64,000 nt of DNA from Burkholderiaceae bacterium (GCA_017983955.1 JAGOAJ010000001.1:1-64000), one strand, 5' to 3'; counted from the stretch's first letter, positions 1-9,838 are shown. Numbers and translations: made by a program. Notes: generated from the letters alone by a model not told the origin.

Positions 1-101
1 CACTCAATAAGATAGTGCGGCGATTCTACCTAGTGTTAACCAAAACACCAAAACGACCGGGTACAATTCGCTACGTTCAGTTGGTATTTTATGGAAGGGT
101 A

Positions 102-866
102 ATGCGCATACTGGTATCTAATGATGATGGCTATAACGCTTTGGGCTTGGAAGCCTTGGTCCGAGCTTTGGATGGTCTGGGTGAAATTACCGTTGTGGCA
201 CCTGAAACCAACTGCAGCGGGTCCTCTAATTCCCTGACCCTGGACAGGCCATTATCGGTACGCACAGCGTCTAACGGTTTTTACTATGTTAATGGCACGC
301 CGTCAGACTGTGTACACATCGCCCTGACAGGCTTGCTGGATTTTCGTCCTGATCTGGTCGTGTCGGGGATTAACAACGGTGCCAACATGGGTGACGATAC
401 CTTGTATTCAGGCACGGTGGCTGCTGCCACTGAAGGCCAGTTGTTCGGTATTCCAGCTATCGCCTTCTCCTTGGTTGAAAAGGGCTGGAAACACTTGGAT
501 ACGGCTGCCCGCGTGGCTAGGCAGGTAGTTCAGCAGCATATTGCTCAACCGTTATCGGGTCCTGGCCCTGTGCTGTTGAATGTCAATGTGCCGGCTGTCG
601 CCTACAACGCATTGTCCGGAATGCGGGTCACCCGCCTGGGCAAGCGCCATCCTTCAGAACCCGTCATCAAAAGCAGTACGCCTTATGGCGAGCCCATCTA
701 TTGGATAGGGCCAGTAGGGAAGATATCCGACGCTGCTGACGGTACGGACTTTGGCGCGATCAATCAGAACGCTGTGTCCCTGACACCGCTGCGGCTGGAT
801 CTTACCCACTATGATCAATTATCCGGAGTGGGCGATTGGGCGGAACCACTATGCGTAAACCCATAA
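102..866 (+). CDS. surE: 5'/3'-nucleotidase SurE
   Basis: SurE is a metal-dependent phosphatase acting on nucleoside monophosphates in the cytoplasm, linked to stationary-phase survival. The protein opens with the diagnostic [11 protein letters not shown] (metal-binding DD pair), followed by [20 protein letters not shown], the second family block with metal and phosphate ligands. I chose ATG 102 (254 aa, normal family length) because the reading frame upstream to position 15 codes for nothing SurE-like and an AAGGG sequence lies just before 102. The last 16 bases overlap pcm. The surE-pcm-nlpD order is widely conserved in proteobacteria. Confidence 0.96.
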   Translation: MRILVSNDDGYNALGLEALVRALDGLGEITVVAPETNCSGSSNSLTLDRPLSVRTASNGFYYVNGTPSDCVHIALTGLLDFRPDLVVSGINNGANMGDDTLYSGTVAAATEGQLFGIPAIAFSLVEKGWKHLDTAARVARQVVQQHIAQPLSGPGPVLLNVNVPAVAYNALSGMRVTRLGKRHPSEPVIKSSTPYGEPIYWIGPVGKISDAADGTDFGAINQNAVSLTPLRLDLTHYDQLSGVGDWAEPLCVNP

Positions 867-1675
867 ACGCCCATCCTTTTGCCAAGGGCACCAGCAATCG
901 CTTTGGTGAGTCTCGCCTGGGCAGTGGACTGTCGGCCAGTAACAGTAATACCCGTATTGTCACGCCACGCAGTGCTGTGCCTGTAGCGCCTGCAACACCG
1001 GCGCCACGAAATTCGTCAACAATGGTTAATTTGGGGCTGAACTCCGAGCGTTCGCGTGCCACCATGATCCAGCGCCTGCGTGTTCAGGGTATAACCGATG
1101 AGCGCGTTTTGGCGGCGATGGCAGCCGTGCCGCGTCATCTGTTTGTTGACGAGGGTTTGGCCAGTCGTGCTTACGAAGATGCCGCGCTACCCATAGGGTA
1201 TGGGCAAACCATTTCCCAGCCCTGGATAGTGGCGCGCATGATCGCTGCTGTGTGTGAAGTTCAGGTTCCGGTTAAAGTGCTGGAAGTTGGCGCGGGTTGC
1301 GGATACCAGGCAGCCGTTTTGGCCCAACTGGTGAACGAAGTGCACGCCATCGAGCGCATAAAGGGTCTGTACGACTTGGCACGTGCTCATTTAAGGGAAT
1401 TACGTCTGCTGCCTAGGGTTCGCCTGGTATATGCAGATGGCATGTTGGGTCAGCCTACAGCGGCACCCTTTGATGCCATTATTGTTGCGGCCGCAGGGAT
1501 TAAAATACCCCAGGCCTTATTAGATCAATTAACCATCGGGGGACGTTTAATTGCCCCCGAGGGATCGACGGCGCAACGTCTGATTCTTATCGAGCGCATC
1601 AGTGCCAGCAATTGGCGCCGCGTCGAACTGGAGTCCGTTCGCTTTGTGCCCTTACGGGCCGGTATACAGTCTTAG
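851..1675 (+). CDS. pcm: protein-L-isoaspartate O-methyltransferase
   Basis: This enzyme uses S-adenosylmethionine to methylate isoaspartyl residues so that damaged proteins can be repaired. The SAM-binding motif [13 protein letters not shown] is near residue 145, preceded by a conserved block ([22 protein letters not shown]) with the family's GQTISQP substrate region. The first 65 or so residues are a low-complexity, Ala/Ser/Thr-rich extension not needed by the fold. The start could be ATG 851 (274 aa) or TTG 836; I prefer 851, which keeps a short overlap with surE and suggests translational coupling. It is followed 16 bp later by nlpD. Confidence 0.94.
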   Translation: MRKPINAHPFAKGTSNRFGESRLGSGLSASNSNTRIVTPRSAVPVAPATPAPRNSSTMVNLGLNSERSRATMIQRLRVQGITDERVLAAMAAVPRHLFVDEGLASRAYEDAALPIGYGQTISQPWIVARMIAAVCEVQVPVKVLEVGAGCGYQAAVLAQLVNEVHAIERIKGLYDLARAHLRELRLLPRVRLVYADGMLGQPTAAPFDAIIVAAAGIKIPQALLDQLTIGGRLIAPEGSTAQRLILIERISASNWRRVELESVRFVPLRAGIQS

Positions 1676-1691
1676 GACAGGAGAGCTCTCT

Positions 1692-2495
1692 ATGCAGCAA
1701 AAAGCATTTCAGCCTGAGGTGGCACGGACCACATTGCATACATGTCGCCCATCAGGTCGACTGGTGCTAACCACGATAGTCGCCGCAGTTATTTTGGCCG
1801 GGTGCAGCACAGGCGGTAAGCGCGCGCCAGTTACCGATATATCGTCGGGTGGTAGCGCTGGCGTCATGCCTTCGGCAACAGGTAGCTATGTCGTCAAGCC
1901 TGGCGATACCTTATATAAAGTTGCCCAGGCACACGGCATGGATGCCAATGCACTGATGCGATTGAACAATATCACTGACCCCACGCAATTGCGTCCTGGA
2001 CAGGTGATTAGGCTGGATAGCTCAACCTCGTTGCCAGCGGCTTCGGGTACAGCCACGCCGGTTGCCGTGCAGCCAGTGGCACCCGTAACGCCCATAGCGC
2101 CTACCAGCACAGCCCCCGCCAGCGACGCAAACCTGATCAGCTGGGCTTGGCCAGCCAGTGGTAAAGTCATACAAAACTTTAACGCCAGCACCAAAGGCAT
2201 AGACATTGAAGGCGCTCCAGGCGATCCTGTCCATGCTGCTGCCGACGGTAAAGTGATGTATGCCGGCAATGGCGTGCGTGGCTTGGGCAATTTGATCTTA
2301 CTGGGCCACTCTGACGGGTTCATCACCGCCTACGCACACAACCAGACTTTGTTGGTCAAGACTGGCGAACAAATCAAAAAGGGCGCAAAAATCGCTACCA
2401 TAGGACAAACCGACACGACGTCGCCACGATTGCACTTTGAAGTGCGTCGCCGAGGCACGCCGGTCAACCCGATGTCTTACTTGCCGGTACGATGA
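1692..2495 (+). CDS. nlpD: NlpD-type lipoprotein, LysM plus degenerate M23 domain
   Basis: This is an outer-membrane lipoprotein of the NlpD/EnvC group, which activates periplasmic amidases that split the septal cell wall. The signal peptide ends in the lipobox LAGC (Cys38). A LysM peptidoglycan-binding domain spans about residues 66-108, then a Pro/Ala/Thr-rich linker, then an M23 domain at 168-264. The zinc ligands of active LytM enzymes are missing: Thr167 replaces the first His of the HxGxD-type site and Arg246 replaces the first His of HxH, as in non-enzymatic activators. ATG 1692 is chosen for its strong GGAGAG site. The next gene overlaps by 4 bp (ATGA). rpoS, the common downstream neighbour, is absent. 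Confidence 0.92.
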   Translation: MQQKAFQPEVARTTLHTCRPSGRLVLTTIVAAVILAGCSTGGKRAPVTDISSGGSAGVMPSATGSYVVKPGDTLYKVAQAHGMDANALMRLNNITDPTQLRPGQVIRLDSSTSLPAASGTATPVAVQPVAPVTPIAPTSTAPASDANLISWAWPASGKVIQNFNASTKGIDIEGAPGDPVHAAADGKVMYAGNGVRGLGNLILLGHSDGFITAYAHNQTLLVKTGEQIKKGAKIATIGQTDTTSPRLHFEVRRRGTPVNPMSYLPVR

Positions 2496-3277
2496 CCCCT
2501 TACTTGGTCTTTGATCTGGAAACCATACCCGATGCCCAGGGTTTGCGCCGCTTGAACCCCCAGTGGGACACAGGGCTGGATGATCAGCAGGTCATAGAGC
2601 TTGCCCTGGCGGCGCGTCAGGAATCACACGGTACGGATTTCCTGCCTTTACACCTGCATAAAATTGCGGTGGTGGGCTGTGTATTTCGTGACAGTCAAGG
2701 CTTCAGGGTTAAAACCCTGGGCAGTGCCGATGACCCCGAGGCCAGCCTGATCAATGGGTTTTTCAAGACCATAGAGCGCTATACGCCGCAAGTCATTAGT
2801 TGGAATGGTTCGGGTTTCGATTTTCCGGTGCTGCATTATCGTAGCTTGATTCACGGCGTACCTGCGCCCCGTTATTGGGACATGGGCGAAGACGATCGCG
2901 ACTTTAAATTCAATAACTACATCAACCGGTACCACAGCCGTCATATAGACCTGATGGATGTGTTGGCCAAGTTCAACGGCCGCGCCAATGCGCCTTTGGA
3001 TGATCTGGCCAAACTGTGTGGTTTTCCCGGCAAGATGGGCATGGATGGCGGCCAAGTATGGCAGGCATGGTCCCAAGGCCATACCGATAGCATACGTGCC
3101 TATTGCGAAACCGATGTGGTTAACACCTGGCTGGTATTTTGCCGTTTTCGCTTGCTCAAAGGCGAGCTGGATCGCGCCGCTTATGACGCTGAACTGAAAC
3201 TGGTGCACGATACCCTGCAAGCCAGTGGCGCACCGCACTGGCAAGAATACTTGGCCGCCTGGGACTACCCCGCTTAA
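2492..3277 (+). CDS. predicted 3'-5' exonuclease, PolB-exonuclease-like (DEDD fold)
   Basis: This 261-residue protein belongs to the stand-alone family related to the proofreading domain of DNA polymerase B. The acidic residues of the DEDD nuclease fold are visible: FDLETIPD (residues 7-14), ISWNGSGFDFPVL near 107-119, and YCETDVVNTW near 205. The family is expected to remove nucleotides from 3' ends, but its physiological substrate is not established. It overlaps nlpD by ATGA, so it is probably translated from the same message, occupying the position where many relatives carry rpoS. Function from family; role in this operon is inference. Confidence 0.85.
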   Translation: MTPYLVFDLETIPDAQGLRRLNPQWDTGLDDQQVIELALAARQESHGTDFLPLHLHKIAVVGCVFRDSQGFRVKTLGSADDPEASLINGFFKTIERYTPQVISWNGSGFDFPVLHYRSLIHGVPAPRYWDMGEDDRDFKFNNYINRYHSRHIDLMDVLAKFNGRANAPLDDLAKLCGFPGKMGMDGGQVWQAWSQGHTDSIRAYCETDVVNTWLVFCRFRLLKGELDRAAYDAELKLVHDTLQASGAPHWQEYLAAWDYPA

Positions 3278-3314
3278 TCCTGCCCTTATACAGTAACGCC
3301 TGTACGGAAACATA

Positions 3315-4637
3315 ATGTCTGATGTATTAGAAATAGAATCAATGGATTTGGAAGGGCGAGGCATTGCCCATCTCAATGGCAAAGTTGTCTTTGTCGAAGG
3401 TGCCTTGCCAGGCGAGACTGTGTTAGCCAGGCATATTGCCAGCCGCAAGTCCTTTGACAAGTCGCGCATAGAGCGCATTATTAAACCGTCCTCGCAACGG
3501 GTTGAACCTCCATGCCCTAGCTTTGGCATCTGCGGAGGTTGTGCCATACAACACCTGGAGCCTGCGGCCCAGGTAGCCATCAAGCAGCGCGTCCTGGAGG
3601 ACGCTTTGGTCCACATCGGCAAGGTCAAGGCCCAGCAAATGCTAGCCCCCCTGCATGGCCCTTATTGGGGTTATCGCTCGCGCGCCCGCCTGTCTGTACG
3701 ACTAGTCACTAAAAAGGGTGGGGCGCTGGTGGGTTTTCGCGAGCGTGGCAAGCCCTACGTGGTGGACATGCACGAATGCCTGATACTTCCTGAGCATGTA
3801 TCGGCCTTGCTGACTCCGTTGCGCAATCTGGTGACATCGCTGTCCATACCCGCTCGTATTCCTCAGATAGAGGTCGCGGTAGCGGATCAGACTACCGCGC
3901 TGGCACTGCGCCATTTGGACCCGTTGACCGATGACGATATCGCCAAGCTGCGGGACTTTGCGCTAGCCCATAATGTCAGTTGGTGGTTGCAGCTTAAGGG
4001 GCCAGAGACCCTGCATCCGTTGGATCCAGAGGACGCAGCAAAGCTGTACTACGATCTACCGGAATTTGGCCTGCGCATGCAGTACGGTCCCAGTGACTTT
4101 ACGCAAGTTAATCAGCCTATCAATCAGCGGCTTATTGTTAAAGCACTGGATTTGTTGGATATCCAAGCGACTGACAGGGTAGCGGATTTGTTTTGTGGCC
4201 TAGGTAATTTTACCTTGCCGCTGGCTACCCGTGCCGCCGCAGTGGTTGGCATAGAAGGCAGTCAGGCCTTGACCGACAGGGCGCTACAGGCTGCTGCTGA
4301 ACATGGCCTAGATACACGTACCCAGTTTGCCACCGTCAACTTATTCGAAGTCGATGCTGCGTGGTTGCGCGGTCAAGGATATTTTGATCGCATGCTGATC
4401 GATCCTCCCCGCGAGGGCGCTCAGGCCTTGGCTCAGGCCCTGTCGGAACTGGAGCCCCAGGAGCGGCCCAAGCGCATCGTCTATGTGTCATGCAACCCAG
4501 CAACCTTGGCGCGTGATGCCGGCATCCTGGTGCACCAAGGCGGCTATCGTTTAGCTAGCGCCGGGGTGATCAATATGTTCCCGCACACTGCTCACGTAGA
4601 GTCCATTGCGGTTTTCGAGTCTGATGTAAATACCTAA
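3315..4637 (+). CDS. rlmD: 23S rRNA (uracil-1939-C5)-methyltransferase RlmD
   Basis: RlmD uses SAM to put a C5 methyl on U1939 of 23S rRNA. The 440-residue protein has an N-terminal TRAM domain, an iron-sulfur cluster region with CPSFGICGGC followed by HECLIL (the expected fourth Cys), a SAM site DLFCGLGNFTLPLA, the DPPREGA motif and the catalytic loop YVSCNPATLARD. All hallmark residues are present. Its stop codon overlaps the end of the converging acyltransferase gene by 4 bp, with no terminator visible between them. Confidence 0.95.
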   Translation: MSDVLEIESMDLEGRGIAHLNGKVVFVEGALPGETVLARHIASRKSFDKSRIERIIKPSSQRVEPPCPSFGICGGCAIQHLEPAAQVAIKQRVLEDALVHIGKVKAQQMLAPLHGPYWGYRSRARLSVRLVTKKGGALVGFRERGKPYVVDMHECLILPEHVSALLTPLRNLVTSLSIPARIPQIEVAVADQTTALALRHLDPLTDDDIAKLRDFALAHNVSWWLQLKGPETLHPLDPEDAAKLYYDLPEFGLRMQYGPSDFTQVNQPINQRLIVKALDLLDIQATDRVADLFCGLGNFTLPLATRAAAVVGIEGSQALTDRALQAAAEHGLDTRTQFATVNLFEVDAAWLRGQGYFDRMLIDPPREGAQALAQALSELEPQERPKRIVYVSCNPATLARDAGILVHQGGYRLASAGVINMFPHTAHVESIAVFESDVNT

Positions 4638-6421
4638 CTTGCGATGCGGGTGGCGGGCGCTTCAGCATGTTGCGCCAAAAATTTCGCACTTGCATCACGG
4701 CCCATGTAACGCGCCAGGACAGCCGGGTCGGTTTGCGTCAGATCAACCATGATCAAACCGTCAAGCACGTTGGAAAATGCCGCATCAACGTTGAAACCCA
4801 GCACTTTCCCACCCAATTTCAGGTACTGGCGCAGCAGTACCGGCATGCCTTTGCCATCACCTTCCATCTGTTCCAATAGACGTGATATCTGCTCGGCTTG
4901 CTGGATCACGGTCAATGCCTGACATCCACGGCGCGTCAGCCCCTTGAATGGCCGCCGTGGACGCACGCGACGTGCCAGCTCAGTAGCCAGGTTGTTGGCG
5001 CGCAGAAAGTCCACCAGCAACTGCCTAGACGCGGTACTGTAATCAGCACTAATACTGACCGGTCCAAACAGCACTTTATAACGGGGGTTAGCTGCCACAT
5101 AGGCGCCTATCCCTTTCCACAATAACAGCAAAGGCTGATAGCTGCGCTGGTATTCCGGTCGGATGAAAGAGCGTCCCAACTCTAGGGCTGGACCCAACTG
5201 ACTTAATAATCCACGATTAAATCGGAACAACGACTGGGTGTACAGGCCCTTGCTGCCATAGCGCTGTAGTATGTGATCCACATGGCCCAAACGGTACGCA
5301 CCCACTAACTCCCGTTTGACACGATTCCAGACAAATAAATGCTGATAATAGTTGTCATAAAGGTCGATATCGACTGCCTGTCCAGTGCCTTCGCCCGTAG
5401 CTCGAAAAGTTACCTCGCGTAGTCTTCCTATTTCCTGCAACACGTGCGGAATGAGTTCAGAGCGCGCGCAGTAAACTTGCAAATCGCCGCTTTCCACCAA
5501 GCAGGCCCGGGAATCCAAGGCGCTCACTTCATCATCCAGCAACGAAGCATCCTGCGACATGGCAACTGCTTGCGTGCGAAGCACCTTAGAGCCATCCCTT
5601 GCACGCTGATCTTCGCCCAGGCCGTAACAACGCAGCCTCAGGAAGCTCAGCAACTGGTTTGCTCCCAGGCCATCAAGGCGCACTGGCTGGATGGGTGCGC
5701 CAAAGTGGATATTCAGGCGACGTCCCGATTTGTTCAACAGTTCGCGAGCCAATAGAGCCGTGCGTAAGCGCGGATGCAGAAGACCTGCCAATTGAAAGCC
5801 TAAACCGTTATGTCCAGGTATAAAGGCGGGAATGACGGGCGCTCCGGTACGGGTAATTATGCGTGCCACGGCCGAATGCCAATCGGGATCTGTCACCGCG
5901 CCGCGCCGCAATTGCAAGTGCGATACCTCGCCTGCGGGGAACACAACCAGCAGCCCACCTTGCTCGACCCAGCGAATTGCTTGGCGCAGCGGCCCACGAT
6001 TGCGCTGTTCCGCCCCGGCCCCTCCAAATGGGTCCACACTAATGAACATAGAGGCGACCTCTGGTACACGGACCAGCAGACTATTAGCCAGGAACCGCAC
6101 ATCCGGACGAACCTGCCGCAACAGAGTGGCCAGCGCCAGCCCATCGATGACGCCATGGGGGTGATTGGCGACGAGTACAGCACCACCCTGAGCAGGAATA
6201 TGAGCGAGTTCGCAGGGTGCTACCGCCGTCTCTACTCCGAGCCAGTCCAGGGACGCCGCCAGGAACTCATCCACCGACAGGCCTCGGGGCAGGGCATCAT
6301 ACGCGGTTTGCAACTGCCTAAGCCCGCTGGCCCGTTCCAACAACGGCTCCAGCCTACCGAAAAGCGTATGCGCTAACGCACCGTTAAACAAAAAAGGGCA
6401 GGTTTGAACTGATTCGCTCAT
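4634..6421 (-). CDS. two-domain acyltransferase, OlsF-like (PlsC-type + OlsB/GNAT-type)
   Basis: This 595-residue protein joins two lipid acyltransferase modules. The N-terminal part (about 60-280) resembles lysophospholipid acyltransferases, with ANHPHGVIDG (86-93) in the catalytic His/Asp position and VVFPAGEVSH near 160. The C-terminal part (about 310-510) matches the OlsB or 'hemolysin-like' GNAT family: REVTFRATGEG, YDNYYQHLFVWN, ELGRSFIRPEYQ, LWKGIGAY. This is the arrangement of OlsF, which can make ornithine-type aminolipids alone. Substrate here is inferred. It follows argH on the same strand, fitting a link to ornithine/arginine metabolism. Its ribosome binding site lies inside a perfect hairpin (separate entry). 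Confidence 0.82.
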   Translation of the reverse strand: MSESVQTCPFLFNGALAHTLFGRLEPLLERASGLRQLQTAYDALPRGLSVDEFLAASLDWLGVETAVAPCELAHIPAQGGAVLVANHPHGVIDGLALATLLRQVRPDVRFLANSLLVRVPEVASMFISVDPFGGAGAEQRNRGPLRQAIRWVEQGGLLVVFPAGEVSHLQLRRGAVTDPDWHSAVARIITRTGAPVIPAFIPGHNGLGFQLAGLLHPRLRTALLARELLNKSGRRLNIHFGAPIQPVRLDGLGANQLLSFLRLRCYGLGEDQRARDGSKVLRTQAVAMSQDASLLDDEVSALDSRACLVESGDLQVYCARSELIPHVLQEIGRLREVTFRATGEGTGQAVDIDLYDNYYQHLFVWNRVKRELVGAYRLGHVDHILQRYGSKGLYTQSLFRFNRGLLSQLGPALELGRSFIRPEYQRSYQPLLLLWKGIGAYVAANPRYKVLFGPVSISADYSTASRQLLVDFLRANNLATELARRVRPRRPFKGLTRRGCQALTVIQQAEQISRLLEQMEGDGKGMPVLLRQYLKLGGKVLGFNVDAAFSNVLDGLIMVDLTQTDPAVLARYMGRDASAKFLAQHAEAPATRIAS

Positions 6422-6424
6422 GGA

Positions 6425-6453
6425 CTCCTCGCATTAAGATCTAATGCGAGGAG
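6425..6453 (-). promoter_or_regulatory. hairpin enclosing the ribosome binding site of the OlsF-like gene
   Basis: On the minus strand the leader forms a perfect 12-bp stem, CTCCTCGCATTA pairing with TAATGCGAGGAG, around a 5-nt loop. The AGGAG ribosome binding site, five bases from the ATG at 6421, is the 3' end of the stem and is completely base paired with CTCCT. No T-run follows, so an argH terminator is unlikely. Translation would need melting or a factor to open the stem. The structure is seen; regulation is inferred. Confidence 0.6.
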
Positions 6454-6535
6454 GATAGCCATCAAGCTTTACAGTTTAATGGCCGTTTAATGACGAATTT
6501 GTGAAGCACTAGCGTAACGCTGTGAAACTTCTGAT

Positions 6536-7960
6536 CTAGGAAAGCGCCTGAGTATCCAGGATACGCTGAGCTTCCAAACGTACCCGTTCTGGCGCTGTAC
6601 CGCCAATATGATTACGCGCCGCTACCGAGCCTTCCAAGGTTAATACCTGGAAAATATCGTTTTCAATCAAGTGATGGAACGCCTGCAGTTCACTTAGGGA
6701 CAAGTCTGCCAAATCGCAGCCACGTCCTTCGCATGCGCGTACTGCGTGCGCAACCGTTTCATGAGCATCACGAAATGGTACGCCCTTTTTGACCAGATAA
6801 TCAGCCAAGTCAGTGGCGGTGGCATAGCCTTGCAAGGCAGCAGCACGCATAGCGTCGGCCTTGACCTTGATGCCCTGAACCATGTCCACAAAAATAGTCA
6901 GCGTGTCGCGTATGGTGTCGGCGGCATCAAACAGGCCTTCTTTGTCTTCTTGGTTGTCTTTGTTATAAGCCAACGGCTGACCCTTCATCAAGGTCAACAA
7001 AGCGATCAGGTGGCCGTTAACCCGTCCGGTCTTTCCGCGAGCCAGTTCGGGCACGTCGGGGTTCTTCTTCTGCGGCATGATGGAACTGCCCGTGCAGAAG
7101 CGATCAGCCAGATCAATAAAGCCTATTCTGGGGCTCATCCATAAGACTAACTCTTCGGACAGGCGCGATATATGCGTCATGATAAGGGCAGCGGCGGCGC
7201 AGAACTCGATGGCGAAATCACGATCCGATACGGCATCCAAGGAATTTCGGCAGACTTCGTCAAAGCCCAGGCTACGAGCAACACGTTCACGATCTATGGG
7301 ATAGGATGTACCAGCCAGAGCCGCCGCACCCAAAGGCAGGCGGTTGACGCGCTTACGACAATCGACCAAGCGTTCAGCGTCGCGGCCAAACATCTCGGCG
7401 TAAGCCAGTAAGTGATGGCCGAAAGTCACAGGCTGCGCTACCTGCAAATGTGTAAAACCCGGCAAAATAGTAGCGGCGTGTTCCAACGCCAGGGCGGCTA
7501 GTTGGTGGCGCAACTGGTGCAACAGATCAATAGCCTGATCAATTTCGTCACGTAGCCATAAACGGATATCCGTAGCCACCTGATCATTGCGCGAGCGGCC
7601 GGTATGCAGACGTTTGCCGGCATCGCCTATCAGTTCCACCAGGCGTTTTTCAATATTCAGGTGTACGTCTTCTAGGTCTATGGACCAGACGAAATTACCT
7701 TCGGCGATTTCCTCTAGTATCCTGGTCATGCCTTTTTCTATGGCCTGCAGGTCTTGAGCGCTGATGATGCCGATAGAGGCCAGCATGTCGGCGTGGGCCA
7801 GCGAACCCTGGATGTCGAAACTGGCCAGACGCTTGTCGAAATCTACCGATGCGGTATAGCGTTTAACCAGTTCGGAAACGGGTTCAGAAAAGCGCGCGGA
7901 CCATGCCTGCGTCTTGTTTGCAAATTGATTTTGCAGATTTTGGGGAGTGTTTTTTGACAT
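6536..7960 (-). CDS. argH: argininosuccinate lyase
   Basis: ArgH splits argininosuccinate into arginine and fumarate, the last step of arginine synthesis. The 474-residue length is typical. The fumarase/aspartase superfamily signature [12 protein letters not shown] is present near residue 290, together with [13 protein letters not shown] and [19 protein letters not shown]. The start is the ATG at 7960, giving [20 protein letters not shown]. It stands divergent from the mechanosensitive channel gene and is followed by the OlsF-like gene after 114 bp. The soluble cytoplasmic enzyme shows no oddities. Confidence 0.97.
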   Translation of the reverse strand: MSKNTPQNLQNQFANKTQAWSARFSEPVSELVKRYTASVDFDKRLASFDIQGSLAHADMLASIGIISAQDLQAIEKGMTRILEEIAEGNFVWSIDLEDVHLNIEKRLVELIGDAGKRLHTGRSRNDQVATDIRLWLRDEIDQAIDLLHQLRHQLAALALEHAATILPGFTHLQVAQPVTFGHHLLAYAEMFGRDAERLVDCRKRVNRLPLGAAALAGTSYPIDRERVARSLGFDEVCRNSLDAVSDRDFAIEFCAAAALIMTHISRLSEELVLWMSPRIGFIDLADRFCTGSSIMPQKKNPDVPELARGKTGRVNGHLIALLTLMKGQPLAYNKDNQEDKEGLFDAADTIRDTLTIFVDMVQGIKVKADAMRAAALQGYATATDLADYLVKKGVPFRDAHETVAHAVRACEGRGCDLADLSLSELQAFHHLIENDIFQVLTLEGSVAARNHIGGTAPERVRLEAQRILDTQALS

Positions 7961-8035
7961 AATGACCTGAATTATAAAGGAGCTCGCGGGCTACGTTATA
8001 TTAACGGCTGGATAACAAGGAAGCACAAAAGCACA

Positions 8036-9310
8036 ATGCGAGAAAACAACATTCTGGGCCCATGGTTGGATGACAGCTGGATAGCCAGCAACATACCTAA
8101 CGAACTCTGGGCACAAGTGCTGCTGGGTGTCGCCGTGCTAGTGGCGCTGTTCATCCTGGCCGGATGGTTGACCTCGTTTGTGTTGGTAACTTTGGCCAGA
8201 CGCACCTTAAATGCCATAGGGCGTAGCGACTGGGCTGACGCTTTAGTGAAACGTCGGGTATTTCGCAGTGTAAGCTATGCTGCGCCTTTATTCGTCGTGG
8301 TTGCTAATGTTGCCTTGCTGCCGTTGGAAGACAAATACATCAGCGTGTTGGCGCGGCTGTTTTTGTCAGTCGGCATGGTCTTTTTATTCATGGCCATCAA
8401 TGGCGTGCTGGCTGCTTGGCAAGATGTCTATGCGTTTAGCGCCAGGGCGCAGACACGTTCTATCAAAGGCTATGTAGAACTGACCAAAATCGTGGTCTGG
8501 GCCTTGTGCGTCATCCTGATCATCTCTGTGCTGGTCGATAGGTCGCCTTTACTGATGTTGTCTGGGCTGGGGGCCTTGTCCGCCGTCCTGCTGCTGGTAT
8601 TCAAAGACACCTTGCTGTCCCTGGTCGCCAGTACACAAATGTCATCCAACGACATGCTGCGTATAGGCGACTGGATAGAAATGCCGCAGGCAGGCGCTGA
8701 TGGCTTTGTGATCGATATGGCGCTGCATACAGTCAAGGTGCAGAACTGGGATAAAACCGTGACCACGGTGCCCACCTATAAGCTATTTTCTGAAAGTTAC
8801 CGCAACTGGCGTTATATGTTCGAATCGGGCGCGCGGCGCATCAAGCGTACATTGCGCATAGATGCCAGCACCGTACGCTTTCTAAGTGATGCGGAAATTG
8901 CCGACTTAAGGCGTTTTGCGCTGCTTAGCGATTATCTGGATAGCAAGCAAAGCGAACTGGAAGCCACCAATAGTGCTTTGGGCGATTTGGCTGATTTGGC
9001 CTTTAATCGTCGTCGCCTGACCAATCTCGGTACGTTTCGCGCTTATGCCTTGGCCTATCTAAAACGTCAACCTGAACTGCATCAGAACATGCTGATGATA
9101 GTGCGTATGATGGAGCCGGAATCCCAAGGTATACCCATAGAGGTATATTGTTTTGCCAACAACACGGCCTGGGTTGAATACGAACGAATACAGGGCAATA
9201 TTTTCGATCATCTTCTGGCTATACTTCCAGAGCTTTCCCTACGCCTATACCAAGCCCCATCGGGGGCCGATTTCTCCAGTCTGGGGCAAAAGGCCCTGGA
9301 CAGCCGCTAA
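8036..9310 (+). CDS. MscS-family mechanosensitive channel, YbdG-like
   Basis: The 424-residue membrane protein belongs to the MscS superfamily and looks most like YbdG/MscM. About five hydrophobic segments occupy residues 20-200, followed by the family's pore/beta-domain region (ILIISVLVDRSPLLMLSGLGALSAVLLLVFKDTLLSL then QMSSNDMLRIGDWIEMP) and a soluble C-terminal part with NWRYMFESGARRIKR, typical of YbdG. Such channels release solutes on osmotic downshift. It is followed after 22 bp by the PII gene, possibly in one transcript. Assignment to YbdG rather than another MscS branch is by pattern only. Confidence 0.85.
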   Translation: MRENNILGPWLDDSWIASNIPNELWAQVLLGVAVLVALFILAGWLTSFVLVTLARRTLNAIGRSDWADALVKRRVFRSVSYAAPLFVVVANVALLPLEDKYISVLARLFLSVGMVFLFMAINGVLAAWQDVYAFSARAQTRSIKGYVELTKIVVWALCVILIISVLVDRSPLLMLSGLGALSAVLLLVFKDTLLSLVASTQMSSNDMLRIGDWIEMPQAGADGFVIDMALHTVKVQNWDKTVTTVPTYKLFSESYRNWRYMFESGARRIKRTLRIDASTVRFLSDAEIADLRRFALLSDYLDSKQSELEATNSALGDLADLAFNRRRLTNLGTFRAYALAYLKRQPELHQNMLMIVRMMEPESQGIPIEVYCFANNTAWVEYERIQGNIFDHLLAILPELSLRLYQAPSGADFSSLGQKALDSR

Positions 9311-9332
9311 TTTTTACTGACGGGACCTTTAC

Positions 9333-9671
9333 ATGAAACAAATTACGGCAATTATCAAGCCGTTCAAACTCGATGAGGTACGCGAGGCTCTGGGCGATAT
9401 GGGCGTCAATGGCCTGACCATTACCGAAGTAAAGGGGTTTGGACGTCAAAAGGGTCATACCGAGCTGTATCGCGGCGCTGAATACGTAGTGGATTTCTTG
9501 CCCAAGATACGCTTGGACGTGGTCTTGCCAGCCCCTATGGTCGACGTTGCCATAGATGCCATTATCAAGGCTGCATTTACCGGAAAAATCGGCGATGGCA
9601 AGATTTTCGTATCTAATATTGAGCAAGCGATACGCATACGCACCGGCGAAAGCGGCATAGACGCACTGTAA
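9333..9671 (+). CDS. glnB: nitrogen regulatory protein P-II
   Basis: This is a 112-residue PII signal protein that senses 2-oxoglutarate and ATP/ADP and controls nitrogen assimilation partners such as glutamine synthetase adenylylation. The uridylylation site Tyr51 is present in the T-loop (ELYRGAEYVVDF), and the C-terminal signature ISNIEQ-like FVSNIEQAIRIRTGE is intact. Full length, with no adjoining amtB, which favours GlnB over GlnK, though sequence alone does not separate them. A strong hairpin terminator follows. glnA lies 13 kb away. Confidence 0.93.
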   Translation: MKQITAIIKPFKLDEVREALGDMGVNGLTITEVKGFGRQKGHTELYRGAEYVVDFLPKIRLDVVLPAPMVDVAIDAIIKAAFTGKIGDGKIFVSNIEQAIRIRTGESGIDAL

Positions 9672-9699
9672 CAGGGCAAATACCCAGGCTGAAAATAGG

Positions 9700-9729
9700 C
9701 TAGGGCAGGAAGTTTGGTTCCTGCCCTAG
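9700..9729 (+). terminator. terminator-like hairpin after glnB
   Basis: A perfect 12-bp stem, CTAGGGCAGGAA with TTCCTGCCCTAG, closes a 6-nt loop 29 bp after the PII stop codon. The following bases (TTTGCTGTC) form only a short T-run, so efficiency is uncertain. Confidence 0.7.
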
Positions 9730-9838
9730 TTTGCTGTCAAATAACAACAGAGTTACATCTACATTGTCCTAGAGCGTTACAGCCGTGCGCTAACTACCTG
9801 TCAGAAATAAGGGTATTCACTAGGGTAGTTAATTCGGT

